A program made the position numbers and the translations under genes. From the NCBI GenBank assembly GCA_964483245.1, contig CAZABP010000103.1:1-5776 (forward strand): a DNA stretch of 5,776 bases, written 5' to 3'. Origin of the DNA: CAZABP01 sp964483245 (GTDB lineage Bacteria; Planctomycetota; UBA1135; UBA2386). Below are positions 1-5,765 of this stretch, one piece after another. The notes under the pieces were generated by a model, which saw only the letters and a program-made list of their open reading frames with translations, did not search any database and was not told where the DNA came from. How positions within the stretch are numbered: position 1 is the first letter of the stretch; each line of letters starts with the position of its first letter.

Positions 1-55
1 ATGCGCGTAGGGAAACTGTTGCGCGGCGCGAGGATTCCGGGCACAGGGGCCCAAT

Positions 56-88
56 AGTCGCGCCAAAATGTCAGGTCGCGACGCGACT
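56..88 (-). terminator. Possible weak terminator hairpin after the ASST gene
   Basis: On the minus strand a 7-bp perfect stem (AGTCGCG, 82-88, with CGCGACT, 56-62) encloses a 19-nt loop and begins at the stop codon of the lectin/sulfotransferase gene. A smaller palindrome, GTCGCG-A-CGCGAC at 75-87, overlaps the same bases. The sequence after the stem on the minus strand is ATTGGG, so there is no real U tract. It could act as a transcript-end hairpin, but such stems are common by chance at this GC content. I see nothing else in bases 1-55. Confidence 0.25.
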
Positions 89-2319
89 CAGGCGTCGATC
101 CGGATCACGACCTCGTTGGCGAGCGTGGCGATGCCGCTGTCCAGGTTCGGATCGAGCACTGCGAACGTCGAGCGCAGCACGACGCCATCCAGCAGCGGAT
201 GGTTCGGGACCGCGATCGACGCCTGCGCGCGACCGAGCGCATCCAGGCTGCCGGCGTAGTTGAAGAAGATGAACCCCAACTGCCCGGTCATCGACGCCTC
301 CAGCACCGGATCCCAGCCGACGCGCAGGTACCGGAAGTCGTGCCCGATCATGCCGGCCGTCATCGACGTGCCGACCAGGTAGAGCTTGTTCGGGTCCTTG
401 CCGGAGCGGACCGACAGCGAAACCACGTCGCCGATGCGGACATCGTGATCCGCGCCGGAGCCGTCGGCGAGCAGCACGGTGTCGTGCAACTCGATCGTGC
501 CCTTGGGCGTCAGGTCGCGCCCGGCGAACGCCGGGTAGCTCGCCGGATAGCGCGGGCTGCGGAACATCTGGTTCCCGTTCGCGACGCTGCCCTGCCGGCG
601 TGCACCAGCCGCGTAGACGGGACTCGCGTAGCTCCACAGGGTGTTCCCCTGCGGCGTGACCTCGAAGCTCCAACCCTGCCAGCCGGCACAGATCAGCGTG
701 TTCCCGCTCGGCAGGCGCTGCACGCCACCGACGAACCGCGACTCGAACGCCCCCGGATCCTGGTACGACCACACCGGCTGCGCCGGCCCCCAGGCTGCGC
801 CGGTGCGCGGATAATTCCCGCGCGCATCCGGCGTCGGCGGAACGATCTCGAGCACGCTCGAATACTCCGCACCCGGCCGCTCCACACCGTTGTTGAACAC
901 GAGGAAGTTCCGCGCACCCGGCGAGCCGGTCGGAATCCAATCCGCGTCGTGCTGCTGGAACAGCTGCCGGTCCGCCGGAGTCCCGGCGCGATACGCCTCC
1001 GGATTCCCCCAGCGATACAGCAGATCCCCACCCTTGCCGCTGCGACCACCGGTGTGGCCGGCCGCTTCTGCCGTCGTCGTGCTGTGGTCGATGACCCAGA
1101 ACTCGTTGAAGTGCCGCACGCTCAGCACGATCTGGTCGAGCTCGGCGTTGTAGGCGACCGAGTTGGAGTGCATCCAGTCGTGGATGCCGCTGCCGAGATG
1201 TCCGGGCGGCGGGTAGTTGACGTCGACCAGCTCCGGGTGGGCGGCGACGTTGCCGTAGTTCGCCTTCGACGGATCGAAGTCCTGGATCAGGTGGTCCCAG
1301 ACGTGCCACTCCCAGACGATCCGCCCGCTGTCCGGCCCGGTCTTCTCGACTTCGATGATCGCGTCCGGATACAGCACCCCGTTCGTCAGCAGACTCGGAT
1401 TGCGCCCGGCGGCGATTGCCTCGGCCGAAGTCTTCAGCTCCCACGCGATCAGCAGCGTGTTGCCGTTCGGCAGCCGCGCGACGTCGTGGTGTTGGCAGGC
1501 CAGCGAGCTCGAGTACCGGTAGGTCCACACGAGCTTGCCGCTCCAATCGAACTCCTCGATCAGGCCGCCGACCCCGCCGACCGTGAACGTCGTGTTGCCG
1601 GCGCGTGACGCGCGCAGCAGGTTCCCGTCCGGCAGCAGGTAGGCGGACATCCCGGGCGGCGCAGAGCCCACCCAGCTGTGGATCAGCCGCCCGCGCAGGT
1701 CGATCAGGTACGTGTCGCGCGACGCAGTCGGCGCGAACAGCGTGTATCCCTCCGTCACCCCTGCCTTCGAATCGAGCAGGCCCGCCGTGCGTGGCACCGT
1801 CGGGCCGGAGCGTTCGACGATGAAGCCGGGCAGCCGGCGCGAGGCCGGCGAATCGGCCCAGGTCCATGCCGGGGCCGCCTCGCCGCCGAGGTGGATCCGG
1901 TCCGCGCCGCTGGTGTCGTCAGGTTGGTTGTTGGCCCAGTTCTGGTACGAGAACGGCTCCAGTTCCGCCCACCGCCAGCCGTCGAGCGGCTCCTTCGAGC
2001 CGACCGGCTGCAGTCCGCCGATCCAGGGCCCGTCCCCCTGCGACCAGAACTTCCCCTCGCCGCCGACCATCGAGTAGACGACCAGGGCTTCCTGGGCCGA
2101 GGTCAGAGTGGCGAGGTAGCCCCCGGCAGCGTTCGCCGCGTGGTTCGCCTCGTCCCAGGTGACGCCTCCCGGGGCCGCGACGGCTTCGTACCAGTGTGTC
2201 GTCCCGTCCGGGTGCGACCAGGATGTCTTCTGCGCCACGAGGGGGGTGGCGAACGGAAGCAGGGACAGAGTCAGGGCGGCGCTGCGGCGCAGCGCACGAC
2301 AGGGCGTGCGGGGTTGCAT
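88..2319 (-). CDS. Secreted C-type-lectin-like / arylsulfotransferase (ASST) fusion protein
   Basis: The 743-aa product starts with a signal peptide (basic RALRR at 8-12, hydrophobic stretch to about 28, likely cut after LVA29). Residues about 40-169 form a C-type-lectin-like domain: WIGG (99-102), GWRW (114-117), NQPDD (131-135, in the EPN/QPD loop position), WTWAD (152-156). Residues about 190-570 resemble bacterial arylsulfotransferase propellers, with blade motifs LPDGNLL (229), LPNGNTLL (283) and LPSGNTL (536). The catalytic pattern is present: HHD (H278), DWMHSNS (H384), SVR (R402), QQHD (H457). From memory these match E. coli AssT His252, His356, Arg374 and His436; the 18-residue gap between the second and third is identical. 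ASST enzymes move sulfate from one phenolic donor to another in the periplasm; the substrate here is unknown. Residues about 603-743 form a beta-rich tail. I chose ATG 2319 because it gives the signal peptide, has GGAG 11 nt upstream, and lies downstream of the terminator at 2543-2578. The frame stays open to 2643, but that extension looks non-coding. Confidence 0.93.
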   Translation of the reverse strand: MQPRTPCRALRRSAALTLSLLPFATPLVAQKTSWSHPDGTTHWYEAVAAPGGVTWDEANHAANAAGGYLATLTSAQEALVVYSMVGGEGKFWSQGDGPWIGGLQPVGSKEPLDGWRWAELEPFSYQNWANNQPDDTSGADRIHLGGEAAPAWTWADSPASRRLPGFIVERSGPTVPRTAGLLDSKAGVTEGYTLFAPTASRDTYLIDLRGRLIHSWVGSAPPGMSAYLLPDGNLLRASRAGNTTFTVGGVGGLIEEFDWSGKLVWTYRYSSSLACQHHDVARLPNGNTLLIAWELKTSAEAIAAGRNPSLLTNGVLYPDAIIEVEKTGPDSGRIVWEWHVWDHLIQDFDPSKANYGNVAAHPELVDVNYPPPGHLGSGIHDWMHSNSVAYNAELDQIVLSVRHFNEFWVIDHSTTTAEAAGHTGGRSGKGGDLLYRWGNPEAYRAGTPADRQLFQQHDADWIPTGSPGARNFLVFNNGVERPGAEYSSVLEIVPPTPDARGNYPRTGAAWGPAQPVWSYQDPGAFESRFVGGVQRLPSGNTLICAGWQGWSFEVTPQGNTLWSYASPVYAAGARRQGSVANGNQMFRSPRYPASYPAFAGRDLTPKGTIELHDTVLLADGSGADHDVRIGDVVSLSVRSGKDPNKLYLVGTSMTAGMIGHDFRYLRVGWDPVLEASMTGQLGFIFFNYAGSLDALGRAQASIAVPNHPLLDGVVLRSTFAVLDPNLDSGIATLANEVVIRIDA

Positions 2320-2330
2320 CAGGGGGTCGG

Positions 2331-2334
2331 CTCC
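2331..2334 (-). promoter_or_regulatory. Shine-Dalgarno GGAG for the lectin/ASST gene
   Basis: GGAG on the minus strand lies 11 nt before ATG 2319. It is slightly long-spaced but supports the start that yields a clean signal peptide over the upstream in-frame start at 2643. I see no convincing -35/-10 promoter between here and the terminator at 2543. Confidence 0.45.
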
Positions 2335-2542
2335 AGGTGTCGGACGCGCGCGAGGGCGGCGAGGGCCGGCGGCGTTCCGGGCAAGCACCGTGCCGATCTG
2401 GCGCTCGTGGGCGTCGGAGCTCTGATGCCGATCCCATCGGGCGAATTGCTCGGTGACGCACGGCCCGCGTCCGGTTGCGGGTGTGCGGATCTTGCTCACG
2501 TGTGCGCGATCGGACGGAAACGGCCTGACCCGACTGCGCCAC

Positions 2543-2578
2543 AAAAAGGCAAGGCGCAGTGGCATGGACACTGCGCCT
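2543..2578 (-). terminator. Intrinsic terminator (minus strand)
   Basis: Read on the minus strand, AGGCGCAGTG (2578-2569), a 7-nt loop TCCATGC, and CACTGCGCCT (2561-2552) form a perfect 10-bp stem. TGCC and then TTTTT (2547-2543) follow. This is a classic Rho-independent layout apart from the 4-nt gap before the U tract. The plus strand lacks a T run after the stem, so it acts on minus-strand transcripts. It lies about 350 bp past the stop of the secreted protein at 2928-3935 and about 224 bp before the start of the ASST gene, and should separate their transcription. Confidence 0.7.
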
Positions 2579-2836
2579 CGCAGAGAAACACCGCGCAGCT
2601 CGCACACTACGCGGACAGGGATGTAGAGACCCCAGCCGATCACCCGGGCGGGGGAGGCCGTTCCGCCGGCGGCTGGCCGCCAGCTCCGTCAGGGCGTTGC
2701 ACCCCCTGGAAGACGTGGAACGGTCGCGTCCGTGGCCCCCCGACCAGGCTCGGTAAGCCTCGCTAGGAGAGAGAGCACGCAGGTCGCCCTGCGAACGGCG
2801 GATGGACGCACCGGGGCTGGACATGTGTTCCGCAGG

Positions 2837-2865
2837 CCGAACGGAAAATCCGTTTTCCACATCGG
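2837..2865. repeat. Inverted repeat downstream of the hypothetical secreted protein
   Basis: An outer CCGA (2837-2840) / TCGG (2862-2865) pair encloses an inner 6-bp stem GGAAAA (2843-2848) / TTTTCC (2853-2858) with a TCCG loop. An alternative stem AACGGA/TCCGTT overlaps it. It lies 63 nt past the minus-strand stop at 2928. It is unusually A/T-rich for this window. No U tract follows, so I do not call it a terminator; it could be an RNA-end stabilising hairpin or a protein-binding palindrome. Confidence 0.35.
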
Positions 2866-2927
2866 AGGACCCCACCCGGCGCGTCGCGCGAGCGCCATGC
2901 CGCCGGCGCCCGCGGTTGCTGCGGCCT

Positions 2928-3935
2928 CTACTTCGTGATGTAGAGGTCGGCCACGTTCGTCATCGCGAAGTCCGTCTTCGCCGGGTTCAGCGTGACCGAC
3001 TGCAGCACCCAGTACGTCGCGACGAACGCCTGGTTGGTCGGGACCTGGATCGTCAACGTGCCGGCGTTGCTGCTGCCGGTGATCCCGCTCGTCAGCATGA
3101 AGTTCGGGTTGAGCAGCAGCAGGCCGGAGATCCCGGGGATGGAGATCGGAGTGCGCAAGCGCGTGTCGAGCAGCGTGCCGTATGCCGTGCCAGCCGCACC
3201 CCAGGTCGTCAGACTCATCGGCGTGCCGAGCCCGAACTCGAGGCCCCGCGGCAGACTCAGACTGGCGACCGTTGTCGATGGCACCGACTCCGTCATCAAT
3301 CGCAGCGCCAACACCGCGGTGCTCGACGTCGATGCGTTCGTCGCGGTCGAGCCACCGGCACCGAACGCACTCGCTGCATAGATCGCCGGCAGCAGATCGA
3401 TCCGGTGCGGTGGACCGGCCGTCTGGTGCGTCACGAGACCCGGTACCGGATGCGTCACCCGGTCATAGACCTTGACGATCTCGACCACGAGGTGGTCCGT
3501 GCCGTTGTAGGTGAACGGCGTCGCGAACGGGATCGTGACCCAGCTCTGGATCCCCCACTTGATCTGCCGGTCGGTCGCGTTCAACACGACCGCTGGGTTG
3601 CTGAGGTTCGTCGCGAACGAGTTCTGCAGTTTCGTCGCCGTCGTGTGGCTCAGCGTGATCTTCAGCGTGCGATAGGTCACGCTGGAGCTCGACGTCGGAC
3701 AGTGGACGGCCAGCCCCTTGAACACGGCGCCGCCGGACGGGAGTGCCCGGGCAGGAATCCACTGTTGCCAACGACCCTCGTCGAACGCGCCGGTCGCTGG
3801 GTTGAAGCCGAGCGGCACGAGGTTCGCGCTGTCGGCGCGGATCGTGTCGTTGGGATAGGAGACCGGGTTCGCGACCGTCTGGGCCGGAAGCTGCCAGCAA
3901 CCCAGGAGGAGCAGAGCGACGGGGAGGATGTGCAT
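2928..3935 (-). CDS. Secreted hypothetical protein, Planctomycetota-style
   Basis: I do not recognise a named family with a known function. The 335-aa product has a short hydrophobic signal peptide (LPVALLLLGCWQLPA, 4-18), probably cut after Ala18 to leave an N-terminal Gln. LLGC at 10-13 resembles a lipobox, but Leu at -2 is atypical. The mature part is Thr/Ser-rich and predicted beta-rich, with only one further Cys (79) and no obvious catalytic motif. Residues about 85-155 (TYRTLKITLSHT, FATNLSN, PFTYNGTDHLVVEI) follow a pattern I associate with exported planctomycete proteins. Residues about 228-335 form a C-terminal module whose ending (TIQVP, LQSVTLNP, MTNVADLYI) resembles the end of the ASST protein (SIAVP, FAVLDP, LANEVVIRI). 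ATG 3935 is the only start giving a signal peptide. It has no nearby Shine-Dalgarno; an AGGAGG lies 37 nt upstream, too far to serve it. A structural or binding role outside the cytoplasm is inferred. Confidence 0.88.
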   Translation of the reverse strand: MHILPVALLLLGCWQLPAQTVANPVSYPNDTIRADSANLVPLGFNPATGAFDEGRWQQWIPARALPSGGAVFKGLAVHCPTSSSSVTYRTLKITLSHTTATKLQNSFATNLSNPAVVLNATDRQIKWGIQSWVTIPFATPFTYNGTDHLVVEIVKVYDRVTHPVPGLVTHQTAGPPHRIDLLPAIYAASAFGAGGSTATNASTSSTAVLALRLMTESVPSTTVASLSLPRGLEFGLGTPMSLTTWGAAGTAYGTLLDTRLRTPISIPGISGLLLLNPNFMLTSGITGSSNAGTLTIQVPTNQAFVATYWVLQSVTLNPAKTDFAMTNVADLYITK

Positions 3936-4122
3936 CGGTGGGTGTGGGACTTGGGAGGGCCTTCGAGGGATGCCTCCTGCTTCGAGAGCATGGCCCGGCG
4001 CGGGGTGCGGCGCAGAGTAGCGAGATCGGGAGTACCCGTAACGCTCTGCGGGGCGGTCCGCCGAGATTCATCCGTAGCTGCCGTACCAGCGAGTCCGCAG
4101 CTTGGTGGGCGCGCTGATCGTG

Positions 4123-4146
4123 GAGCCGCGTGCAGCCACGCGGCTC
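4123..4146 (-). terminator. Strong hairpin just after the PTPS-family gene
   Basis: GAGCCGCGTG (4123-4132) and CACGCGGCTC (4137-4146) form a perfect 10-bp GC-rich stem with a 4-nt loop. On the minus strand it begins 7 nt after the TGA at 4154-4156. No U tract follows, so it would be a U-less terminator or a 3'-end stabiliser. Its position right after a stop codon is the main argument that it is functional. Confidence 0.5.
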
Positions 4147-4153
4147 GGCATGT

Positions 4154-4645
4154 TCACTCCCGCGACTCCCAGATCCCCCGCTGCCCCGGCGTCTCCTCGA
4201 CGCCGACCGTGATCCGCTTCAGCACCAGCGCCGGGAATCTCGCCCGCAGCCCGGCGACGACTTCCTGCCCGACGTACCACGCCAGGTTCTCGGCGCTCGT
4301 ATTGGACACAGGCAGGATCAGCACCTCGTCGCTCGGGATCCGGTAGCGGCGCTCGCGGTAACGGATCTCGGTACTCCCGTCCTCACCGCGCGTCGCGACC
4401 AGGACCGGGTGCCGCCCGGGGACCAGCACGTGCTCGTCGAGCCGGTCGCAGACCTCGCGCACGAGCGGCTTGATCTCCTTGAAGTTCAACACCAGCCCGT
4501 GCGGGTCCAGGTTGCTCTCGACCTCGACGTACACCTTGTAGTTGTGCCCGTGCAGCCGCTCGGCCGTCCCGTCCGGGAAGATCAGGAAGTGGGCCGCGGA
4601 GAACTTCAGGTAGTCCTTCTGGATCCGGATCGACCAGCGTTCCAT
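4154..4645 (-). CDS. 6-pyruvoyl-tetrahydropterin synthase / QueD family enzyme, PTPS-III-type motif
   Basis: The 163-aa product belongs to COG0720, which acts on 7,8-dihydroneopterin triphosphate. Visible family blocks are FSAAHF (15-20), LHGHNY (31-36), NFKEIKPL (54-61), LDEHVL (69-74), NTSAENLAWY (115-124) and VGVEETPG (146-153). The zinc ligands would be His19, His32 and His34. The usual catalytic Cys of QueD and classic PTPS is absent. Instead Glu29 precedes the histidines as ERLHGH, the ExxHGH signature of PTPS-III enzymes, which make 6-hydroxymethyl-dihydropterin and replace FolB in folate synthesis. A folate role is therefore more likely than queuosine, but no folate or queuosine gene adjoins it. 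It is about 40 residues longer than E. coli QueD because of an insert at about 76-112 (including RYRERRYRIPSDEV). I prefer ATG 4645 (a GGGG lies 8 nt upstream); an in-frame GTG at 4654 would add three residues. It is divergent from the cupin gene, with 41 bp between the starts. Confidence 0.92.
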   Translation of the reverse strand: MERWSIRIQKDYLKFSAAHFLIFPDGTAERLHGHNYKVYVEVESNLDPHGLVLNFKEIKPLVREVCDRLDEHVLVPGRHPVLVATRGEDGSTEIRYRERRYRIPSDEVLILPVSNTSAENLAWYVGQEVVAGLRARFPALVLKRITVGVEETPGQRGIWESRE

Positions 4646-4686
4646 CGGCGGCACCCCGGCGAGGGGCGCGGCAGAATAGCGACCGG

Positions 4687-5013
4687 ATGGACTTGTCCAC
4701 GATTCCGCTGCGCGCGACCCGCTACCCCGGCGTCTCGATCCACTTCTTCCACCAGGATTCCACGACCGGGCACGCGGCCGTGTTGATCCGGATGGAGCCG
4801 GGCGCGAGCTACCCGCGGCACCGCCACCGCGGACCCGAAGAGCTGTTCCTGGTCAGCGGGGGGTTCCGGGACGAGCACGGGGTCCACCGGGCGCCAGGCT
4901 ACGCCCGGTTCGAGGACGGGACGTCGCACTCGCCGGTCGCGCTGGAAGGGCCGGAGCCGTGCGTGTTCTTCGCGATCGCGGCGGAAGGGATCGAGCTGTT
5001 CGACGAGGGCTGA
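4687..5013 (+). CDS. Small single-domain cupin, ChrR-like
   Basis: The 108-aa product is essentially one cupin barrel. Motif 1 fits G-x5-HxH-x3-E-x6-G exactly (Gly39, His45, His47, Glu51, Gly58: GASYPRHRHRGPEE). Motif 2 is PGYARFEDGTSH (70-81), supplying His81. All four expected metal ligands are therefore present. The composition and the GTSHSP segment resemble the C-terminal cupin of ChrR anti-sigma factors, but the N-terminal zinc anti-sigma domain is absent and no sigma-factor gene is next to it. The function could be metal-dependent dioxygenase, small-molecule sensing or another cupin role; the sequence does not say. There is no signal peptide, so it is cytoplasmic. No Shine-Dalgarno sits at normal spacing before ATG 4687 (the nearest, GAGGGG, is 20 nt upstream), and AGAATA at 4673-4678 could be a -10 element of a leaderless transcript. 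Confidence 0.9.
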   Translation: MDLSTIPLRATRYPGVSIHFFHQDSTTGHAAVLIRMEPGASYPRHRHRGPEELFLVSGGFRDEHGVHRAPGYARFEDGTSHSPVALEGPEPCVFFAIAAEGIELFDEG

Positions 5014-5016
5014 CCT

Positions 5017-5068
5017 GCGACCGCCGCCGCCGCCGCAGGCGTGCCGTCGCCGTTGCGCGGCGGATCGC
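5017..5068 (+). terminator. Possible terminator hairpin after the cupin gene
   Basis: GCGACCGCCGC (5017-5027) pairs with GCGGCGG-A-TCGC (5057-5068), an 11-bp stem with one bulged A and a 29-nt GC-rich loop, starting 3 nt after the cupin stop. Five CCG units (5021-5036) lie at the left arm, so several registers can pair. No U tract follows. The plus-strand gene downstream has its own strong ribosome site. Confidence 0.3.
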
Positions 5069-5212
5069 AGCGGCTAGAACCGCAGCGCCTTCTTCACCGC
5101 CGCCTCACGGCGAATCGGCAGCCGCGACGCCGACGCCCGCGCCGCTGCTGCAGCGGCCGCATCCGCCGACCGGGCGCCACGAACGTACCCACGAGCCTCA
5201 GACCACCGCGCA

Positions 5213-5218
5213 GGGAGG
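5213..5218 (+). promoter_or_regulatory. Strong Shine-Dalgarno GGGAGG of the glutamine synthetase gene
   Basis: GGGAGG (within AGGGAGGAA) ends 4 nt before ATG 5223, and is the best ribosome site in the window. It fixes this start against the longer open frame reaching back to 4959. Confidence 0.8.
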
Positions 5219-5222
5219 AATC

Positions 5223-5765
5223 ATGTCCGCCAGAGCACGTCGCGAAGCGATCGGCAAGATCGTCGCGAAGAGTCCCCGTCGATCTCCGCATTTCGGCCCC
5301 GACTTCTCGCTGACCGAGCTGTACGGGCGGAACGTGTTCGGCGAGGAGCAGATGCGCGCGCGGCTGCCGGAGGCTGCGTTTCGCGCCCTCCGCGAGTGCA
5401 TGGACGTCGGCAAGGAGCTCGAACCGGGACTGGCCGACATGGTCGCCAACGCGATGAAGGAGTGGGCCGTCGAGCGCGGGGCGACGCACTTCACGCACTG
5501 GTTCCAGCCGATGACCGGCTCGACCGCCGAGAAGCACGACAGCTTCGCCAGCCTCGAGGGCGGCAAGGTCGTCATGGAGTTCAGCGGCAAGGCGCTGGTG
5601 AAGGGCGAGCCGGACGCGAGTTCGTTCCCGAGCGGCGGCCTGCGCGCGTGGTCGCGGCGATGGAAGACCCGAACCCCGCCGTGTCGGGCGCGGGCATCGC
5701 CCAGTTGCGGGCTGCCGGAATCACGGTGGACGTGGGCCTGCTCGAGACCGAAGCCCAGCGGCTGA
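5223..5765 (+). CDS. glnN: Truncated class III glutamine synthetase (N-terminal ~142 residues plus frameshifted tail)
   Basis: The first 142 residues match the start of class III glutamine synthetase (GSIII, ATP-dependent ammonium assimilation, a roughly 700-residue dodecameric enzyme). Diagnostic blocks are YGRNVFGEEQMR (34-45), THFTHWFQPMTGSTAEKHDS (88-107), VVMEFSGKALVKGEPDAS (116-133) and FPSGGLRA (135-142). Family members continue from LRA with TFEARGYTAWD; here the frame instead reads WSRRWKTRTPPC and stops after 38 unrelated residues at TGA 5763-5765. The later catalytic domain is missing, so the 180-aa product cannot be a working synthetase. The tail is an out-of-frame reading of a ribD fragment. 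The start and ribosome site are intact and the matching part shows no internal damage, so the break is recent in the DNA or is an assembly artefact. I infer a broken gene, not a new short protein. Confidence 0.88.
   Translation: MSARARREAIGKIVAKSPRRSPHFGPDFSLTELYGRNVFGEEQMRARLPEAAFRALRECMDVGKELEPGLADMVANAMKEWAVERGATHFTHWFQPMTGSTAEKHDSFASLEGGKVVMEFSGKALVKGEPDASSFPSGGLRAWSRRWKTRTPPCRARASPSCGLPESRWTWACSRPKPSG
5642..5648 (+). other. Junction point between glnN and ribD sequences (GCGCGCG)
   Basis: GSIII similarity runs through codons CTG-CGC-GCG (LRA) ending at 5648. RibD similarity begins at GCG-CGC-GTG-GTC (ARVV) at 5642 in a different frame. The seven bases GCGCGCG fit both genes, so the join lies here with up to 7 nt of microhomology. 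Real deletion and chimeric assembly both remain possible. Confidence 0.8.

Larger units (their letters stand above)
2320..2927. other. 608-bp intergenic region without a supported gene
   Basis: This gap separates two minus-strand secreted-protein genes. Frames stay open here on both strands, but their predicted proteins are Arg/Pro-rich, match no family I recognise and have no good ribosome sites, as expected from GC-rich noncoding DNA. It contains the terminator at 2543-2578. Bases 2579-2927, between the upstream gene's stop and that terminator, contain several local hairpins: 2878-2896 (GGCGC/GCGCC), 2837-2865 (inner stem GGAAAA/TTTTCC), and GCTGG-CCG-CCAGC near 2671-2684. This part could be a long 3' untranslated region or carry an unrecognised small RNA. 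I see no tRNA, SRP, tmRNA or RNase P signature. Confidence 0.6.
5014..5222. other. Intergenic gap between cupin and glutamine synthetase fragment
   Basis: There is no supported gene here. The plus-strand glutamine synthetase frame is open back to 4959, inside the cupin gene, but the true start is at 5223. On the minus strand a reading frame is open from about 5219 to a TAG at 5074-5076 and ends like a protein C-terminus (RREAAVKKALRF, Ala-rich before it), yet it has no start codon. It could be a gene remnant or chance. No convincing promoter is visible. Confidence 0.45.

Noticed and set aside
71..1867. Long open frames on both strands across the ASST gene (for example 71-1867 minus and 199-1608 plus)
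   Set aside because: They are Arg/Ala-rich shadows of the real gene in GC-rich DNA, with no family motifs.
2320..2643. N-terminal extension of the ASST protein to an ATG at 2643 (851 aa)
   Set aside because: It would put 108 Arg/Pro-rich residues before a clear signal peptide and would run through an intrinsic terminator; ATG 2319 has GGAG upstream.
3897..3908. Lipobox LLGC in the secreted hypothetical protein
   Set aside because: Leu at -2 is atypical, and an ordinary signal-peptidase site follows at LPA18-Q19, so I do not call it a lipoprotein.
3973..3978. Perfect AGGAGG (minus strand) as the ribosome site of the secreted hypothetical protein
   Set aside because: It lies 37 nt before ATG 3935 and no ATG, GTG or TTG lies at a suitable distance after it.
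2802..4346. Plus-strand open frame of 514 codons opposite the hypothetical secreted protein
   Set aside because: Arg-rich low-complexity translation and no domain; the minus-strand frame has a signal peptide and normal protein composition.
5053..5079. Promoter TTGCGC / TAGAAC before the glutamine synthetase gene
   Set aside because: The spacing is 15 nt, the -35 matches only three of six positions, and such matches are expected by chance.
4959..5222. Upstream extension of the glutamine synthetase frame to 4959
   Set aside because: It overlaps the cupin gene, has Arg/Pro-rich composition, and ATG 5223 has a strong Shine-Dalgarno and begins the family-like sequence.
5649..5765. Novel GlnN-RibD fusion protein
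   Set aside because: The two parts are in different frames, so translation of the first gives a 38-residue nonsense tail and no fused enzyme.
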